DNA of 64,000 bases from Clostridiales bacterium (GCA_022508285.1 JAFLVN010000001.1:62001-126000); one strand, 5' to 3'. Positions 50,128 to 60,065 are shown, counted from the stretch's first letter. A program made the numbers and translations. Notes: generated from the sequence alone by a model not told the origin.

Positions 50128-50168
50128 CTGCATACTCTACAAAAGAGGTAGAGTATGCAGAATTTTTG
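50128..50168 (+). promoter_or_regulatory. Hairpin covering the start codon of the P-type ATPase
   Basis: CTGCATACTCTAC and GTAGAGTATGCAG form a perfect 13-bp stem with loop AAAAGAG. The right arm contains the ATG and the GAGGT ribosome site lies in the loop/stem edge; AATTTTTGTTTT follows. It could terminate the glycosyltransferase transcript or hide the start of the next gene. Confidence 0.72.
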
Positions 50169-52749
50169 TTTTGAGGAGACTGCGCAGGTTTTAAAGGAGC
50201 TCGGTGTAGACAAGGGCGGCTTGTCCGAGACGGAAGCGGAAAAAAGGCGGCAGGCTTACGGCAAAAACGTAATAGAAAACGGCAAAAAAACAGGCATTGT
50301 CAGGCTGTTTTTTTCTCAGTTTACCGACTTTATGACAATCCTATTAATTGCTGCGGCTGTCGTGTCGGGCATAATTGCCTTTATCTCGGGCGACAAAAGC
50401 GATTTAACGGATACGATTATTATCCTTTCGATAATACTTATCAATTCCGTAGTCGGCACGGTGCAGCAGTTCCGTGCGGATAAGGCAATAGAAAATCTCA
50501 AAAAGCTCTCTGCAAACACTTGCAAAGTGCGGCGGGACGGCGCAGAAAAGGTAATACCGTGCGAAGATCTTACGGTGGGAGACATAGTACTTTTGGAGGA
50601 GGGCGACGTAATCCCCGCCGACTGCCGGATAATCGAGCAGAACGCCTTAAAGTGCGACGAGGCGGCGCTGACAGGCGAGAGCGTGAGTGTGGAAAAAAGT
50701 GCGGAAAGAATCCATGGCAACAAGGTTGCGCTCGGCTCTATGACCAACACTCTGTTCGGCTCTACGTACGTTGTAAGCGGCAACTGCACGGCGGCGGTAA
50801 CTGCCGTCGGCATGGGCACGGAGATGGGCAAAATAGCCGAAATGCTAAAAGGCGAAAAGGCGGCAAAAACTCCGCTTGAAAACAGTCTTGCAAAGCTCGG
50901 AAAAGTAATCACCTGTTGCGTTTTGCTGATTACGGCTGTAATCTTTATAATAGGCTTATTCGTCCGGCAGGACGACCTACTTAAAAACTTTATGACGGCG
51001 GTGGCAATCGCCGTTGCGGCAATCCCCGAGGGGCTTCCCGCCGTAGTCACCATAATTATGGCTATGGGCGTACAGAAAATGAGCGCAAAGCACGTCGTAA
51101 TTCGAAAGCTCAAATCTGTGGAAACCTTGGGCAGTTGTTCGGTGATATGTACAGATAAAACGGGCACTCTCACGCAGAACAAACTCAAGGTCACCGAGAT
51201 GTGGACTTTGCCTTCAAAGCAGGATAGTAGGGTGGCAATCAAAAAGATTTTAGGAGGTATGACCGTCTGCACAACCGTAAAAGGGGAGCAGGGTAAATAC
51301 CTCGGCGACCCTACGGAAGTTGCGCTTGTAAACTACGCCGACGAACAAAACTTTCGACCCGCATATAAAAAACTTGCCGAGCTGCCCTTTACTTCCGAGC
51401 GTAAAATGATGTCCGTTGCGGCGGAAGTAGACGGCGAAAAGCTTGTATTCACAAAGGGTGCGCCCGACTTTTTAATAACGAAATGCGCATACGTATTGGA
51501 TTTTTCGGGCGTACGCCCCATAACTAAGGCAGACAGAGATGCGATTTTTTCGGCAAACGACAGAATGTCCGACGACGCCCTGCGTGTGCTCGGGTTCGCC
51601 TATAAAACCTACGACGGCAAAATAAGCGAGGATAATCTTATCTTTGCCGGGCTCTGCGGAATGTACGACGGCTTGAAGGCAGGGGTTGAGCAGGCGGTTG
51701 CCGACTGCCGCACAGCAGGTATCACAACGGTTATGATAACGGGCGACCACGTCCGCACTGCGCTCTCCATTGCCAAAAAACTCGGCATAGTTCAATCGGT
51801 AGAAGAAGTTGTTACGGGTGAGGAGCTGGATACGCTCAAGGGCATGGAGCGTGAGGAAAAAATCGCAAATTCCCGGGTATTTGCCCGGGTTTCGCCCAAG
51901 CATAAAAATATGATAGTCAAGTGCCTTAAAAAGAGGGGGAAAGTGGTCGCAATGACGGGCGACGGCATAAACGACGCCCCCGGCATAAAGAGCGCCGATA
52001 TCGGCATTGCTATGGGAATATACGGCACCGACGTAACAAAGAGCACCTCGGATATGGTGATAACCGACGACAATTTTGCCACAATCGTCTCCGCCGTGCG
52101 AGAGGGCAGAAGAATTTCTTCAAATATAAAAAAGACTATACAGTTTTTTATTTCAACCAATCTTGCCGAAGTGTTGGCAATATTTATCGCTACGATATTC
52201 TTCTTTAAATTCGATTTTCTGCTCTCTACCCAACTGCTTTGGCTCAATCTCATAACCGACAGCTTTCCCGTGCTTGCCCTCGGTACCGAGCGGGAGGATT
52301 CTGATATTATGCACCGCCCTCCCGAGCGTGCGGAAAAGGCTATATTTTCCAAAACCTCGGTTGCAGGGATAGCCGTCGGCGGAGTTTACATGACGGCGGC
52401 AACCGTGGCTGTGTATGCGCTTTCGCTCGCAGTTTGGGGCAACGCAGTAGCAACTACGACAACCTTTTTAACCATATCCTTTTTGGAACTCTTCCACGCC
52501 TTCAATATCCGCTCGGAGCGTGGCTCGGCGTTTAAGGGAATGCTGTCAAATAAAATCCTGCTTGCGACCGTTGCCGCAGGGATATTGATAAACGTTTTAC
52601 TCTGCGCAACTCCGCTCTCTTCAGCGTTTTCGCTTACGCCCTTGGGGCTTTTACAGTGGGTTTTAGTCTTTGCCGTTGCGCTCTCGATAATTCCCGTATT
52701 TGAAATTTACAAGCTGATTTTACGCACAGCAAATAAAAAGAAATTATAA
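50155..52749 (+). CDS. Cation-transporting P-type ATPase, calcium type (IIA)
   Basis: An 864-residue P2-type pump. N-terminal cation ATPase domain (EETAQVLKELGVDKGGLSETEAEKRR), actuator motif CDEAALTGESVSVEK, M4 IPEGLPAVVTIIMAMG, phosphorylation site VICTDKTGTLTQN, KGAPDFLI nucleotide site, hinge MTGDGINDAPGIKSADIGIAMG, M5 STNLAEVLAIF and M6 LWLNLITDSFPVLALG. M4 PEGLP with M6 NLITD is the pattern of site II in calcium pumps; site I looks reduced, as in PMR1-like pumps. Ten membrane helices are expected. Calcium is the likely ion (inference). Its ATG lies inside a stable hairpin. Confidence 0.92.
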   Translation: MQNFCFEETAQVLKELGVDKGGLSETEAEKRRQAYGKNVIENGKKTGIVRLFFSQFTDFMTILLIAAAVVSGIIAFISGDKSDLTDTIIILSIILINSVVGTVQQFRADKAIENLKKLSANTCKVRRDGAEKVIPCEDLTVGDIVLLEEGDVIPADCRIIEQNALKCDEAALTGESVSVEKSAERIHGNKVALGSMTNTLFGSTYVVSGNCTAAVTAVGMGTEMGKIAEMLKGEKAAKTPLENSLAKLGKVITCCVLLITAVIFIIGLFVRQDDLLKNFMTAVAIAVAAIPEGLPAVVTIIMAMGVQKMSAKHVVIRKLKSVETLGSCSVICTDKTGTLTQNKLKVTEMWTLPSKQDSRVAIKKILGGMTVCTTVKGEQGKYLGDPTEVALVNYADEQNFRPAYKKLAELPFTSERKMMSVAAEVDGEKLVFTKGAPDFLITKCAYVLDFSGVRPITKADRDAIFSANDRMSDDALRVLGFAYKTYDGKISEDNLIFAGLCGMYDGLKAGVEQAVADCRTAGITTVMITGDHVRTALSIAKKLGIVQSVEEVVTGEELDTLKGMEREEKIANSRVFARVSPKHKNMIVKCLKKRGKVVAMTGDGINDAPGIKSADIGIAMGIYGTDVTKSTSDMVITDDNFATIVSAVREGRRISSNIKKTIQFFISTNLAEVLAIFIATIFFFKFDFLLSTQLLWLNLITDSFPVLALGTEREDSDIMHRPPERAEKAIFSKTSVAGIAVGGVYMTAATVAVYALSLAVWGNAVATTTTFLTISFLELFHAFNIRSERGSAFKGMLSNKILLATVAAGILINVLLCATPLSSAFSLTPLGLLQWVLVFAVALSIIPVFEIYKLILRTANKKKL

Positions 52750-52757
52750 AAGAGAAA

Positions 52758-52793
52758 GAAGTCTGAAACGAATTTCCGTTTCAGACTTCTTTT
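52758..52793. terminator. Terminator after the P-type ATPase, possibly a former tRNA terminator
   Basis: AGAAGTCTGAAACG and CGTTTCAGACTTCT form a 14-bp stem with loop AATTTC, followed by TTTT. Read on the minus strand, it directly follows GCTCCACCA, exactly as the terminator of tRNA-Ala does at 63.77 kb. Confidence 0.85.
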
Positions 52794-52801
52794 GGTGGAG
52801 C
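52792..52801. repeat. Left direct repeat (possible attL), tRNA 3'-end remnant
   Basis: TTGGTGGAGC is the complement of the CCA-containing 3' end of tRNA-Ala (GCTCCACCAA) and is repeated at 63775-63784 inside that tRNA gene's end. Sequence inside the remnant diverges at once. Confidence 0.5.
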
Positions 52802-52926
52802 AGTGAATATCTAAATCGAACCGCTTTTAAATCTCCAAACTAAATCTTTCCGCAAATTGTCCATATAATTAAAAACACACTGTTTTTGGATTTGGCGAAT
52901 ACAAGTAGAGCATACTTTGACATTTT

Positions 52927-55095
52927 CTATTTTATTAATCTTTTTTCTTCTTCAATAAAACGCTTGGTTTCACTTTGATATTGTTGAGGAACTATGTCAA
53001 ATTTTCGCACATCAAGAGAATATAAATAGTCATTTTCAATATGATATGTTTCATCGGTATATTTTCTTAATACGTCATTAAAATCTTTAATACGTTTTCG
53101 CACATCCTCGCTTTGCTCAATATATGCCCTCAATATTAAAAGTTTAAAGTAACTATTTTCCTCGTTCTCAAACATTTCAATTAAAGATTTTGTTTGAAAT
53201 TTTTCCAACGCACTTTGATAAGTAAAATCAGTAATAAATTTTTTAATATCATCAATCCCTTTTTGAAATAATGCGTCGGGGATTACCTTTTCACCTTCTG
53301 TATCGTAAGTTGCATATTCTCGTCTGTGTACCAAGCTGGACAAAATATTATAAGCAACACTATCGCTTTTGGGCATAGCAACTGTATGTTCAATATATTT
53401 TCGCAAACAACCAACTCTAACAGGAAGGGGCAATGAAGTATCACATGCTAATTCTTTCATTAAGACTACCATTGATAGCATATCAATATTTTTTTGAATT
53501 TTAGTTTCAGTTACAGTACCATTTCTGTTTTGAAGATAGTGTGCACGAATAGAATCTCCGCTAACTTTACCTCCTACTTGAACATAATCGATTACGGGTT
53601 CAAAATCGTGAGTGAGCATTAAAACAGTTTTTTGATAAAGACTATTTCCTTTACTCCCTGTCTTAAACAAACGATTGATTATTGCATATTTTTTATTGCT
53701 ATCAAAAGAAGATATCGGGTCATCTAATATTATTAAATCAGAATTTTTACTTAGTGCATCAAACATAAACAGCAATAGGGCAAATGCATTACGTTCACCC
53801 CAACTTAAATGTTTATCAGGATTACTTACATCTTGAAATGTCCCGTCGGACAATTTATATTTTAAAAGAGCGTGAGCGCTATCATTACCATCAATAACAA
53901 TCTCGAAAGAGTAATTAAATCCTGCAGTCAATAAAAACTCATCGATGTCTTTTTGTCTATTTTTTACCGTATTTCTTAAATAAGATTGAAACTTTGCAAC
54001 TTCACCTTTTAATTTTCCTATCATTTCAATGACTTTTTTGATTTGCTCATTAAGGGGGGTAATTTCAGCCAAAAAGAGGTCTGTATTAAAGAAATCTAAT
54101 GTTTCATATTTTATTTGCATATCAGCAAATATATCTTCAAATTCTTTCATATTATCTTGATTGATTGAATATCCGTTAAAATTAGCAAGGACAAACAATC
54201 TTTGCGATAAGTAATCAGCCTCAGAACGAAGTTTCACAAGTTGCATTTCTAAAGTACTTCTGTCCGAAGAAGATTTTAAAGAAGTTAACAAATTATCAAG
54301 TTTTCTTTTATCTATATAATCTTTTATTTTTTCTAAATATTCTTTTATTTGATTTGAATAGTTAATACTTGTTTCATCAAAAGACTCTTGAAATATCTTT
54401 GTTTCTGTTTTTGTTTTATCGGTTTCAACACTTGCACAATAAGGGCATAATCCTTTTCCCCCGTATGACGATATACCTTTAAGTTTCCACGATGCCCATT
54501 CAAGTGATTTTTCATCATCAATAAATGGCTTAAATCCACTCAACTCTTCAGGAGGATTGAATAAAGCCCCTTTTTTATCATCAAGAATACTTTTAACGCC
54601 ACCTTTTTTTCTTGATAGTTTAGTATTTTCTTTATTAACAGCAAGAAGTTCGCACAATGCCTTTGTTATTTCTCGTATTACTGTAACATTAGGTTTGTCT
54701 CGGGCAATAGTTTTTATATCTGAAAGTTCTTTATCAATGTCTTCTTTTAGGGCAATATACTCATCACTATAAATCAATACTTCAAAAGTATTTTTTAATA
54801 AGTCGGTTTTTTGATATACATATTGCTTTAAATAATCTTCATCAAAAACAGCCACATTTGAAAAGGAAAGTCCTGTAACACTTGGTTTTATCGTTTTATC
54901 TTTTTTAGCCATTAAATCAAATGGCGTTAATTCGTCTAAGTTTTTCCCCAACGATGACAGTTTGATAGCTTTTGCAATGGTTGATTTTCCTGTTCCATTA
55001 ATTGCGTACTTTATATTTAATTTTTGTTCATCGAGGGAAACTTCACACCTATCTATGTTGTTACATTTTTCAATAACTATATTAGTTGTTGGCAT
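52927..55095 (-). CDS. RloC/PrrC-like ABC-type ATPase, possible anticodon nuclease
   Basis: AAA_13-type protein of 722 residues. Walker A is NGTGKST (residues 33-39) near the N-terminus; a long coiled-coil centre contains CPYC (217-220), a zinc-hook-like turn; Walker B is LIILDDPISSFDSNKK, preceded by the signature SWGERNAFALL. Late in the protein Arg 565, Glu 569 and His 590 (LRKYIEH ... LVHR) have the order and R-x3-E spacing of the PrrC/RloC nuclease triad. RloC enzymes cut tRNA anticodons when phages disturb restriction; this gene lies downstream of an R-M operon, as PrrC does. Nuclease activity is inference. Start: ATG 55095 or 55104, both near AAGGAG. Confidence 0.72.
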   Translation of the reverse strand: MPTTNIVIEKCNNIDRCEVSLDEQKLNIKYAINGTGKSTIAKAIKLSSLGKNLDELTPFDLMAKKDKTIKPSVTGLSFSNVAVFDEDYLKQYVYQKTDLLKNTFEVLIYSDEYIALKEDIDKELSDIKTIARDKPNVTVIREITKALCELLAVNKENTKLSRKKGGVKSILDDKKGALFNPPEELSGFKPFIDDEKSLEWASWKLKGISSYGGKGLCPYCASVETDKTKTETKIFQESFDETSINYSNQIKEYLEKIKDYIDKRKLDNLLTSLKSSSDRSTLEMQLVKLRSEADYLSQRLFVLANFNGYSINQDNMKEFEDIFADMQIKYETLDFFNTDLFLAEITPLNEQIKKVIEMIGKLKGEVAKFQSYLRNTVKNRQKDIDEFLLTAGFNYSFEIVIDGNDSAHALLKYKLSDGTFQDVSNPDKHLSWGERNAFALLLFMFDALSKNSDLIILDDPISSFDSNKKYAIINRLFKTGSKGNSLYQKTVLMLTHDFEPVIDYVQVGGKVSGDSIRAHYLQNRNGTVTETKIQKNIDMLSMVVLMKELACDTSLPLPVRVGCLRKYIEHTVAMPKSDSVAYNILSSLVHRREYATYDTEGEKVIPDALFQKGIDDIKKFITDFTYQSALEKFQTKSLIEMFENEENSYFKLLILRAYIEQSEDVRKRIKDFNDVLRKYTDETYHIENDYLYSLDVRKFDIVPQQYQSETKRFIEEEKRLIK

Positions 55096-55104
55096 TTTTA
55101 TCAT

Positions 55105-55463
55105 TTCTCCTTTTTTAGATTTAAAGCTCAAAATCAAGTGTATTAATTTCACTTGCAATCTATTAAATAAAACTAGTAGGTATACAGACAATTTGTATAT
55201 CAAATTTTAACCTTGTTTCAACCTTTGTAAAGGCGTTATGTATACGGAAACTGAATTGCAAACCGCCGTCCATATATACTTCAACCGTATTTGTGCTATT
55301 CGACTTAAAGTTCAAACTAACAATTCGTATAGGTAAAAAAGCACCAGGAATGCTAATTTTGGGCTTTAATACCCTGCTTGTGTTATATCAAATGCCGTGA
55401 AATGTAAAACTAAATTTGAGCTGAATGCTGTCTCCTTTTTCCATTTCAATTCTCTTTAGTAAC
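55105..55463. other. Non-coding gap between the RloC-like gene and the HNH gene
   Basis: About 360 bp, AT-rich. It holds the AAGGAG site of the RloC-like gene. I see no ORF of coding quality and no strong hairpin. A weak minus-strand promoter (TTGTCT ... TATTTA) is possible, which would let the ATPase be expressed apart from the R-M operon. Confidence 0.5.
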
Positions 55464-56831
55464 TTAAACTTTATAAAGTTTGAGAATATCATCAAGAGAA
55501 ATATCTAATCCGATTGCTTTATATTTCGGCGCACAGCGATTATACAAATCTTTTATCATTTGATATTGAACTTCTTTAGTGCCGTAGTGAATTGCTTTAT
55601 GACAAGTAGGGCATAAAGATACAAGGTTTTCAACGCAGTCTATATTAACTTGATATTTATCCCACATTTCTTTCTGAAAACATACGGGTATTAAGTGGTG
55701 CGCTTCCATATACTTTTGCTTAGTCTTCTTAGAGATAAAAGTTTCGTGATTGTAATTCTTTTCACAAGAATAATAAGCTTTTTTGATTGCAATTTTACCA
55801 AGTAAGGGGTTTGTCCTAAAACGTCGTCCAACATCGAATCGGGAAACTGCTACAGGCTCAATTTTATAAGCACCTTCGCCCGCATCCTCATTTATGTTGG
55901 TTTCATTTATACTATCTACTTTCTCAATATAAGTAGTTTCGTCTTCATCTTCTATGAAGGATGAAATGGGAGTAGGCTTAGGTGTAACGACAGCCAATTC
56001 TTCTGCAGTCGGCTCGTCAATTAAATTTATATTAAACCCTTGTACATTGTAAAGGAAGTAAGAATAATCGACATCTCTCAATAGCTGCTCATGCAATTCT
56101 TCAAAATCATACTTGAGGATGAAATTATTATAAAAATAATCATCAAATTTAGGATTTATTGATATATTTTGCGAATCGATATTGAACAGATTGGTATTCT
56201 TTTTAATACATGTAAGAACACGGCTCCTGCTTTTAAAGTCGCTTACATATTCAGATATAGGGGCGTTACTATGGATAAATTCTATTGCCTCGTCAACCTC
56301 ACTATAATTTGTACAGGTCATAACATAGGTATAAAGTTGGTCTATAGTAATTTGCTGAATCCCATATCTTTCTCTAAGTCCCCTAAGAACTTTATATATA
56401 AAAATTACAGGCAAAATATTGTAGTTTTCATTGTTATTTGCCGTGTCGATTATAGCATGAATTTTGAGTTTCAAGACTTGCTCGGTTTTAATTATATTAT
56501 ACTCTTTGCTTTGAGGTGCAACAGATTTAATATAGTCAAAAACGGCGGTAGGATTTTCTGCGTTATAAAAAGCTCCTTTAGCATAAAAAGGAGTTTTTGT
56601 AATTAAACCGAAAAATTGCGGAATCACAAGTATTCTGTGTCTATCCGTTTGTATGCCATAACGACTGTGATTATCAGAAAAGTAAGTTTCTATATTCACA
56701 TTGGCTTTATTTGGAATCTCACTAAATAAGAGAGCTGATTTATATGACTCATCAAAATCAGTTTCTTGCTTAGTAAAAACCCACACGGAATTAGATTTAA
56801 GTTGTTTTAATTTATCAGTTGCAGTTCTCAT
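55464..56831 (-). CDS. HNH restriction endonuclease (probable)
   Basis: A 455-residue protein ending in an HNH nuclease domain: KYMEAHHLIPVCFQ, VDCVEN-like NIDCVENLVSLCPTCHKAIHYG, with the HH pair, Asn and the CPTCH zinc/metal segment. The N-terminal 330 residues match nothing I know and probably recognise DNA. Its start overlaps the C5 methyltransferase stop by 17 bp, so it is the third gene of the methyltransferase operon, which supports restriction function. Translation after both methyltransferases would let the modification enzymes act first. Confidence 0.85.
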   Translation of the reverse strand: MRTATDKLKQLKSNSVWVFTKQETDFDESYKSALLFSEIPNKANVNIETYFSDNHSRYGIQTDRHRILVIPQFFGLITKTPFYAKGAFYNAENPTAVFDYIKSVAPQSKEYNIIKTEQVLKLKIHAIIDTANNNENYNILPVIFIYKVLRGLRERYGIQQITIDQLYTYVMTCTNYSEVDEAIEFIHSNAPISEYVSDFKSRSRVLTCIKKNTNLFNIDSQNISINPKFDDYFYNNFILKYDFEELHEQLLRDVDYSYFLYNVQGFNINLIDEPTAEELAVVTPKPTPISSFIEDEDETTYIEKVDSINETNINEDAGEGAYKIEPVAVSRFDVGRRFRTNPLLGKIAIKKAYYSCEKNYNHETFISKKTKQKYMEAHHLIPVCFQKEMWDKYQVNIDCVENLVSLCPTCHKAIHYGTKEVQYQMIKDLYNRCAPKYKAIGLDISLDDILKLYKV

Positions 56832-57918
56832 TCAATAAACTCCTTGCAGCATTTGCCAAGAAATAAGCTATTTTAGGCGGTACGGCATTACCTATCTGTT
56901 TGCAAATAGAACTTTTTGACCCGTAAAATATGAAGTCATCGGGGAAGCTCTGTATTCTTGCAGCCTCACGAGGTGTTAAAGTCCTGTTTTTATCAGGATG
57001 AATAAACTTCCCACCAGAGGGAGTGTCAAACCTTGTAGTGATAGTTGGTGCTACACCGTCTTTGCTAAGTCTGCCATAAGCGCCGCTATGAACAGAATGG
57101 ATTTCTTCGTTTAATGTAGTCCAATTATCTCCCTGAGCAATTTGACTCATCCTTTTTATTGCTAAATCGCTATGTCTTGTCGCTGTGTTATTATACAATA
57201 AACTATATTCAGAAGACAAATATTTTTGGTATGATGACTGAATAGGCAACTTGGGGCATTCACCGCTAACTGTGGGAGTAGGAATATTCGAAATTGCATC
57301 CCATACAGTAGTTGGCTCAAAGAAATCGAGTATTTGTTTTTTTACAGCGTTTTTTGTTTCTTCAAAAAGTCGTTCTATATCGAAATCTGTATTTTTTACA
57401 CCTATAATAATTACTCGCTCACGGTGTTGGGGAACGCCGAAGTCAAGGGCATTTACAACTTTATAATGCACATAGTACTTATCCCCATTGAAATTATCAG
57501 AATCCGAAAAGAGATTAACAATTTCTTTAAAAATTGCGCCTTTGCTCATTGTCAAAATGCCTTTGACATTTTCTATAATGAAGACTTTGGGTTTGATTAT
57601 TTTGACAATATTAAAATAGTGCTTAAATAAATAATTGCGTGGGTCATCAACAAAACCGCCTCGTATGCGTGCGCCTGCCATAGAAAATCCTTGACAAGGT
57701 GGACCGCCTATAATTACTTCACTTTCATTTTCAACGAAGTTATCGGTATTATCTATTTCGCCAATGTCTGATACAAGTACTTTCGTTTGTAAATGGTTTC
57801 TTTGATATGTATCGGCAATTGTTTTATCAAATTCAACGGCTTTAATTATATCAAATCCAGCTTGTATAAAGCCTGTCGAAAATCCTCCACAACCTGCAAA
57901 TAAATCTATAACTTTCAT
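56815..57918 (-). CDS. DNA (cytosine-5) methyltransferase
   Basis: M5C methyltransferase with all main motifs: I VIDLFAGCGGFSTGF, IV GGPPCQGFSMAG with catalytic Cys 75, VI FIIENVKGI, VIII QHRERVIIIGV, a target-recognition region (about 180-290), IX LTPREAARIQSFPDDF and X KQIGNAVPP. 367 residues, an intact enzyme. It overlaps the N6-adenine methyltransferase by 4 bp (ATGA) and the HNH gene by 17 bp. Two methyltransferases of different type beside one nuclease fit an asymmetric recognition site with one methylase per strand. Confidence 0.95.
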   Translation of the reverse strand: MKVIDLFAGCGGFSTGFIQAGFDIIKAVEFDKTIADTYQRNHLQTKVLVSDIGEIDNTDNFVENESEVIIGGPPCQGFSMAGARIRGGFVDDPRNYLFKHYFNIVKIIKPKVFIIENVKGILTMSKGAIFKEIVNLFSDSDNFNGDKYYVHYKVVNALDFGVPQHRERVIIIGVKNTDFDIERLFEETKNAVKKQILDFFEPTTVWDAISNIPTPTVSGECPKLPIQSSYQKYLSSEYSLLYNNTATRHSDLAIKRMSQIAQGDNWTTLNEEIHSVHSGAYGRLSKDGVAPTITTRFDTPSGGKFIHPDKNRTLTPREAARIQSFPDDFIFYGSKSSICKQIGNAVPPKIAYFLANAARSLLNENCN

Positions 57919-60026
57919 TCTTCCTCCGAAGCACTGCTGACGCTTAACCTATATTTTTCGTTATAAGTTTGAATATAATCTTTTTCTTCTTCAGTAAACC
58001 CATAAATTTCTGCGACAATATTATTGATTGCAGTTATCTCGTTATAGCAATATCTATGTACATAAATATAGTCAGTCTGCTTGCTATAGATGTATTCTCG
58101 TGTTTCATATAGCCTTTGCTCAAGTTTAGATTCAAGTTCACTTAAAATGTTTTGGTATCTTTGCTCTAAGAAAGTTTCACTAAAGCGCAAGTTGTTTAAA
58201 TCATTTTGAGTAACATGCCAACAATCAGAATAAGTTTCCCACAATAAATAAAATAGCGATGAGTTAATTATGGCTGCAATAGCTTTTTTATTTACCGAAT
58301 CAATTATGCTATATTCTTTATATTCGTTTGAGCTTTCAGGGGAAGTAAAACATTTCGCCCAAAAAGTCATTCGCTGATTAAAAAATATGCTATTGTTCTT
58401 ATTGTCGCTTAAAATATCGTTAAACGAAATGTTATTTTCTGCTACCTTTTTAATGATAGATTGCTTTATCTCATCGCCAACCTTAGCTATGCCATAAGTG
58501 TTTATGAATGACTTGGTTGTTCTGAAATATTTAATTGAATTAAATAAATTTTGCCGTTCACTTTTTGACCAATGATTATAAGTGGAAGTATAGACTTTGC
58601 ACCCATTGGAAGGTTTTGTTTTTTTAATAAAAACAATAGAAAGCTTTTGATGAACACCTGTAAATAGACATGCAGGGCGGTCAGAGAAGTTAGCAATATG
58701 TATGGTTTCGCAAGAATCAAATAGTAATCTTCTTAAAGGCTCCATTCTTTGAGTAGCAGTTATAGAGATGGGGACTATCATACCCATATAGCTATTATCT
58801 TTAAGTAAAGACAGCGCATTTTCAAATATGTGAGCATAAAGGTTACCGCAAGTTTTTGTCTTGTATTCGCCAAACTGTGATAAATTGATTTTAGCTTTTT
58901 GTGTTTCAACATAAGGCGGATTTCCTATAATGCAATCAAATCCACCGTTTTTAAATACTGCCGGAAAATTTTTCTCCCAATTAAAAAAGTCCGTAATATC
59001 ATTTTTATTGCTATGTAAAACGCTTAAAGAATTTCCTTTATAAAACTGAAATTCCATGTTATCAACAACTTTTTTGCTGATACCTAAGTTATATAAATAA
59101 AGTTTGCTACGAAGATGAAATAACGAAATAGCGCTATCCAATATATCTACGCCATATAAGCAGTTTTTAAATAAGTTTACCACATAGTCGTTTAGTGATA
59201 TGTATAGATACATGTTTGTTAATCTATACAGTTGGACTAAAATATCTGCGGCAGCAATAATAAAAGCACCTGTTCCGCATGTGGGGTCAAGGACAGTAAA
59301 TTTTAAAATTTTTCTGAAGATATCATTTTTGTCGTTTTCATCTAAAGCGTTGATAGCAACTGCAAGTTTTTCAACGGGGTTTGAAGAATCGTTCAATACC
59401 CCCGCATTGCTTGTATCATTATACTGTTCATAAAAATGATATGCCAAAGAGGGAGAATTGCATTTGCATAGCAAGGAAAAGACTATACTATATTGCGTAA
59501 TATAATTAGTTGTATCTTTTGGAGTATAATAAGAGCCTGTATCTCGTTGGTTTACAACTTTTTCAATAACTGAGCCTATGATACTCGGCGTTATCGTATT
59601 AGGTTGATTTTCATATTCATTTAAAGACCATGAAAATCTTTCAAGCTCTCCAATTATGATTTTATGCGTTTCTTCACTAATTCCAAGTTGAAGACATGTA
59701 GGAATTGAATTTGTAAAGAATCCCAACAAATAAGAATTAAGCAATTTTACATTTGAATCTTCCGTGTAATTAAGTAGAGATAGGACTTTTGTATATACCC
59801 GAAAGAATTTACTAATTGTATTTATTTTTGAGTCAGATGAGGCGTTTCGAGATTTGCTTTTATTATGCTCTATACCTAAAAGCAAACATTTGCGAATTTT
59901 ATCAGCTCTACTTAATCCTTGAATATATAATTCAATCTGATTTATGAGTTCCTCGTCAATGCGAGTATTTATGACTAATCCGATTTTTTTACGACCTGCA
60001 TTTTCCCTTAAACCGCCACTTGCCAT
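57915..60026 (-). CDS. N6-adenine DNA methyltransferase with N-terminal RHH-like region
   Basis: Catalytic motifs DPTCGTGAFIIAAADI (SAM site) and IIGNPPYVETQKAKI (NPPY) place it with Eco57I/TaqI-type N6-adenine methyltransferases. The N-terminal MASGGLRENAGRKKIG followed by NTRIDEELINQIELYIQGLSRADKIRKCLLLG looks like a ribbon-helix-helix DNA-binding segment, unusual here. I choose ATG 60026 (GGGG seven bases upstream): the promoter's predicted start falls at the TTG (60065) used by the ORF track, which has no ribosome site. 703 residues. It is the first gene of the R-M operon. No nuclease motif is visible, so it is not obviously a type IIG fusion. Confidence 0.85.
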   Translation of the reverse strand: MASGGLRENAGRKKIGLVINTRIDEELINQIELYIQGLSRADKIRKCLLLGIEHNKSKSRNASSDSKINTISKFFRVYTKVLSLLNYTEDSNVKLLNSYLLGFFTNSIPTCLQLGISEETHKIIIGELERFSWSLNEYENQPNTITPSIIGSVIEKVVNQRDTGSYYTPKDTTNYITQYSIVFSLLCKCNSPSLAYHFYEQYNDTSNAGVLNDSSNPVEKLAVAINALDENDKNDIFRKILKFTVLDPTCGTGAFIIAAADILVQLYRLTNMYLYISLNDYVVNLFKNCLYGVDILDSAISLFHLRSKLYLYNLGISKKVVDNMEFQFYKGNSLSVLHSNKNDITDFFNWEKNFPAVFKNGGFDCIIGNPPYVETQKAKINLSQFGEYKTKTCGNLYAHIFENALSLLKDNSYMGMIVPISITATQRMEPLRRLLFDSCETIHIANFSDRPACLFTGVHQKLSIVFIKKTKPSNGCKVYTSTYNHWSKSERQNLFNSIKYFRTTKSFINTYGIAKVGDEIKQSIIKKVAENNISFNDILSDNKNNSIFFNQRMTFWAKCFTSPESSNEYKEYSIIDSVNKKAIAAIINSSLFYLLWETYSDCWHVTQNDLNNLRFSETFLEQRYQNILSELESKLEQRLYETREYIYSKQTDYIYVHRYCYNEITAINNIVAEIYGFTEEEKDYIQTYNEKYRLSVSSASEEE

Positions 60027-60065
60027 AACAAACCCCAAACTTTGAAATTCAATATCGTTTTTCAA

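Noticed and set aside
50316-51272. Minus-strand ORF of 318 residues
   Set aside because: Antisense shadow of the P-type ATPase, rich in Ser/Thr/Pro as expected from the codon bias of the opposite strand.
52927-60065. Type I R-M or BREX system
   Set aside because: No HsdS/HsdR-like protein, no PglZ or BrxC; the methyltransferases and HNH fit a type II-like system.
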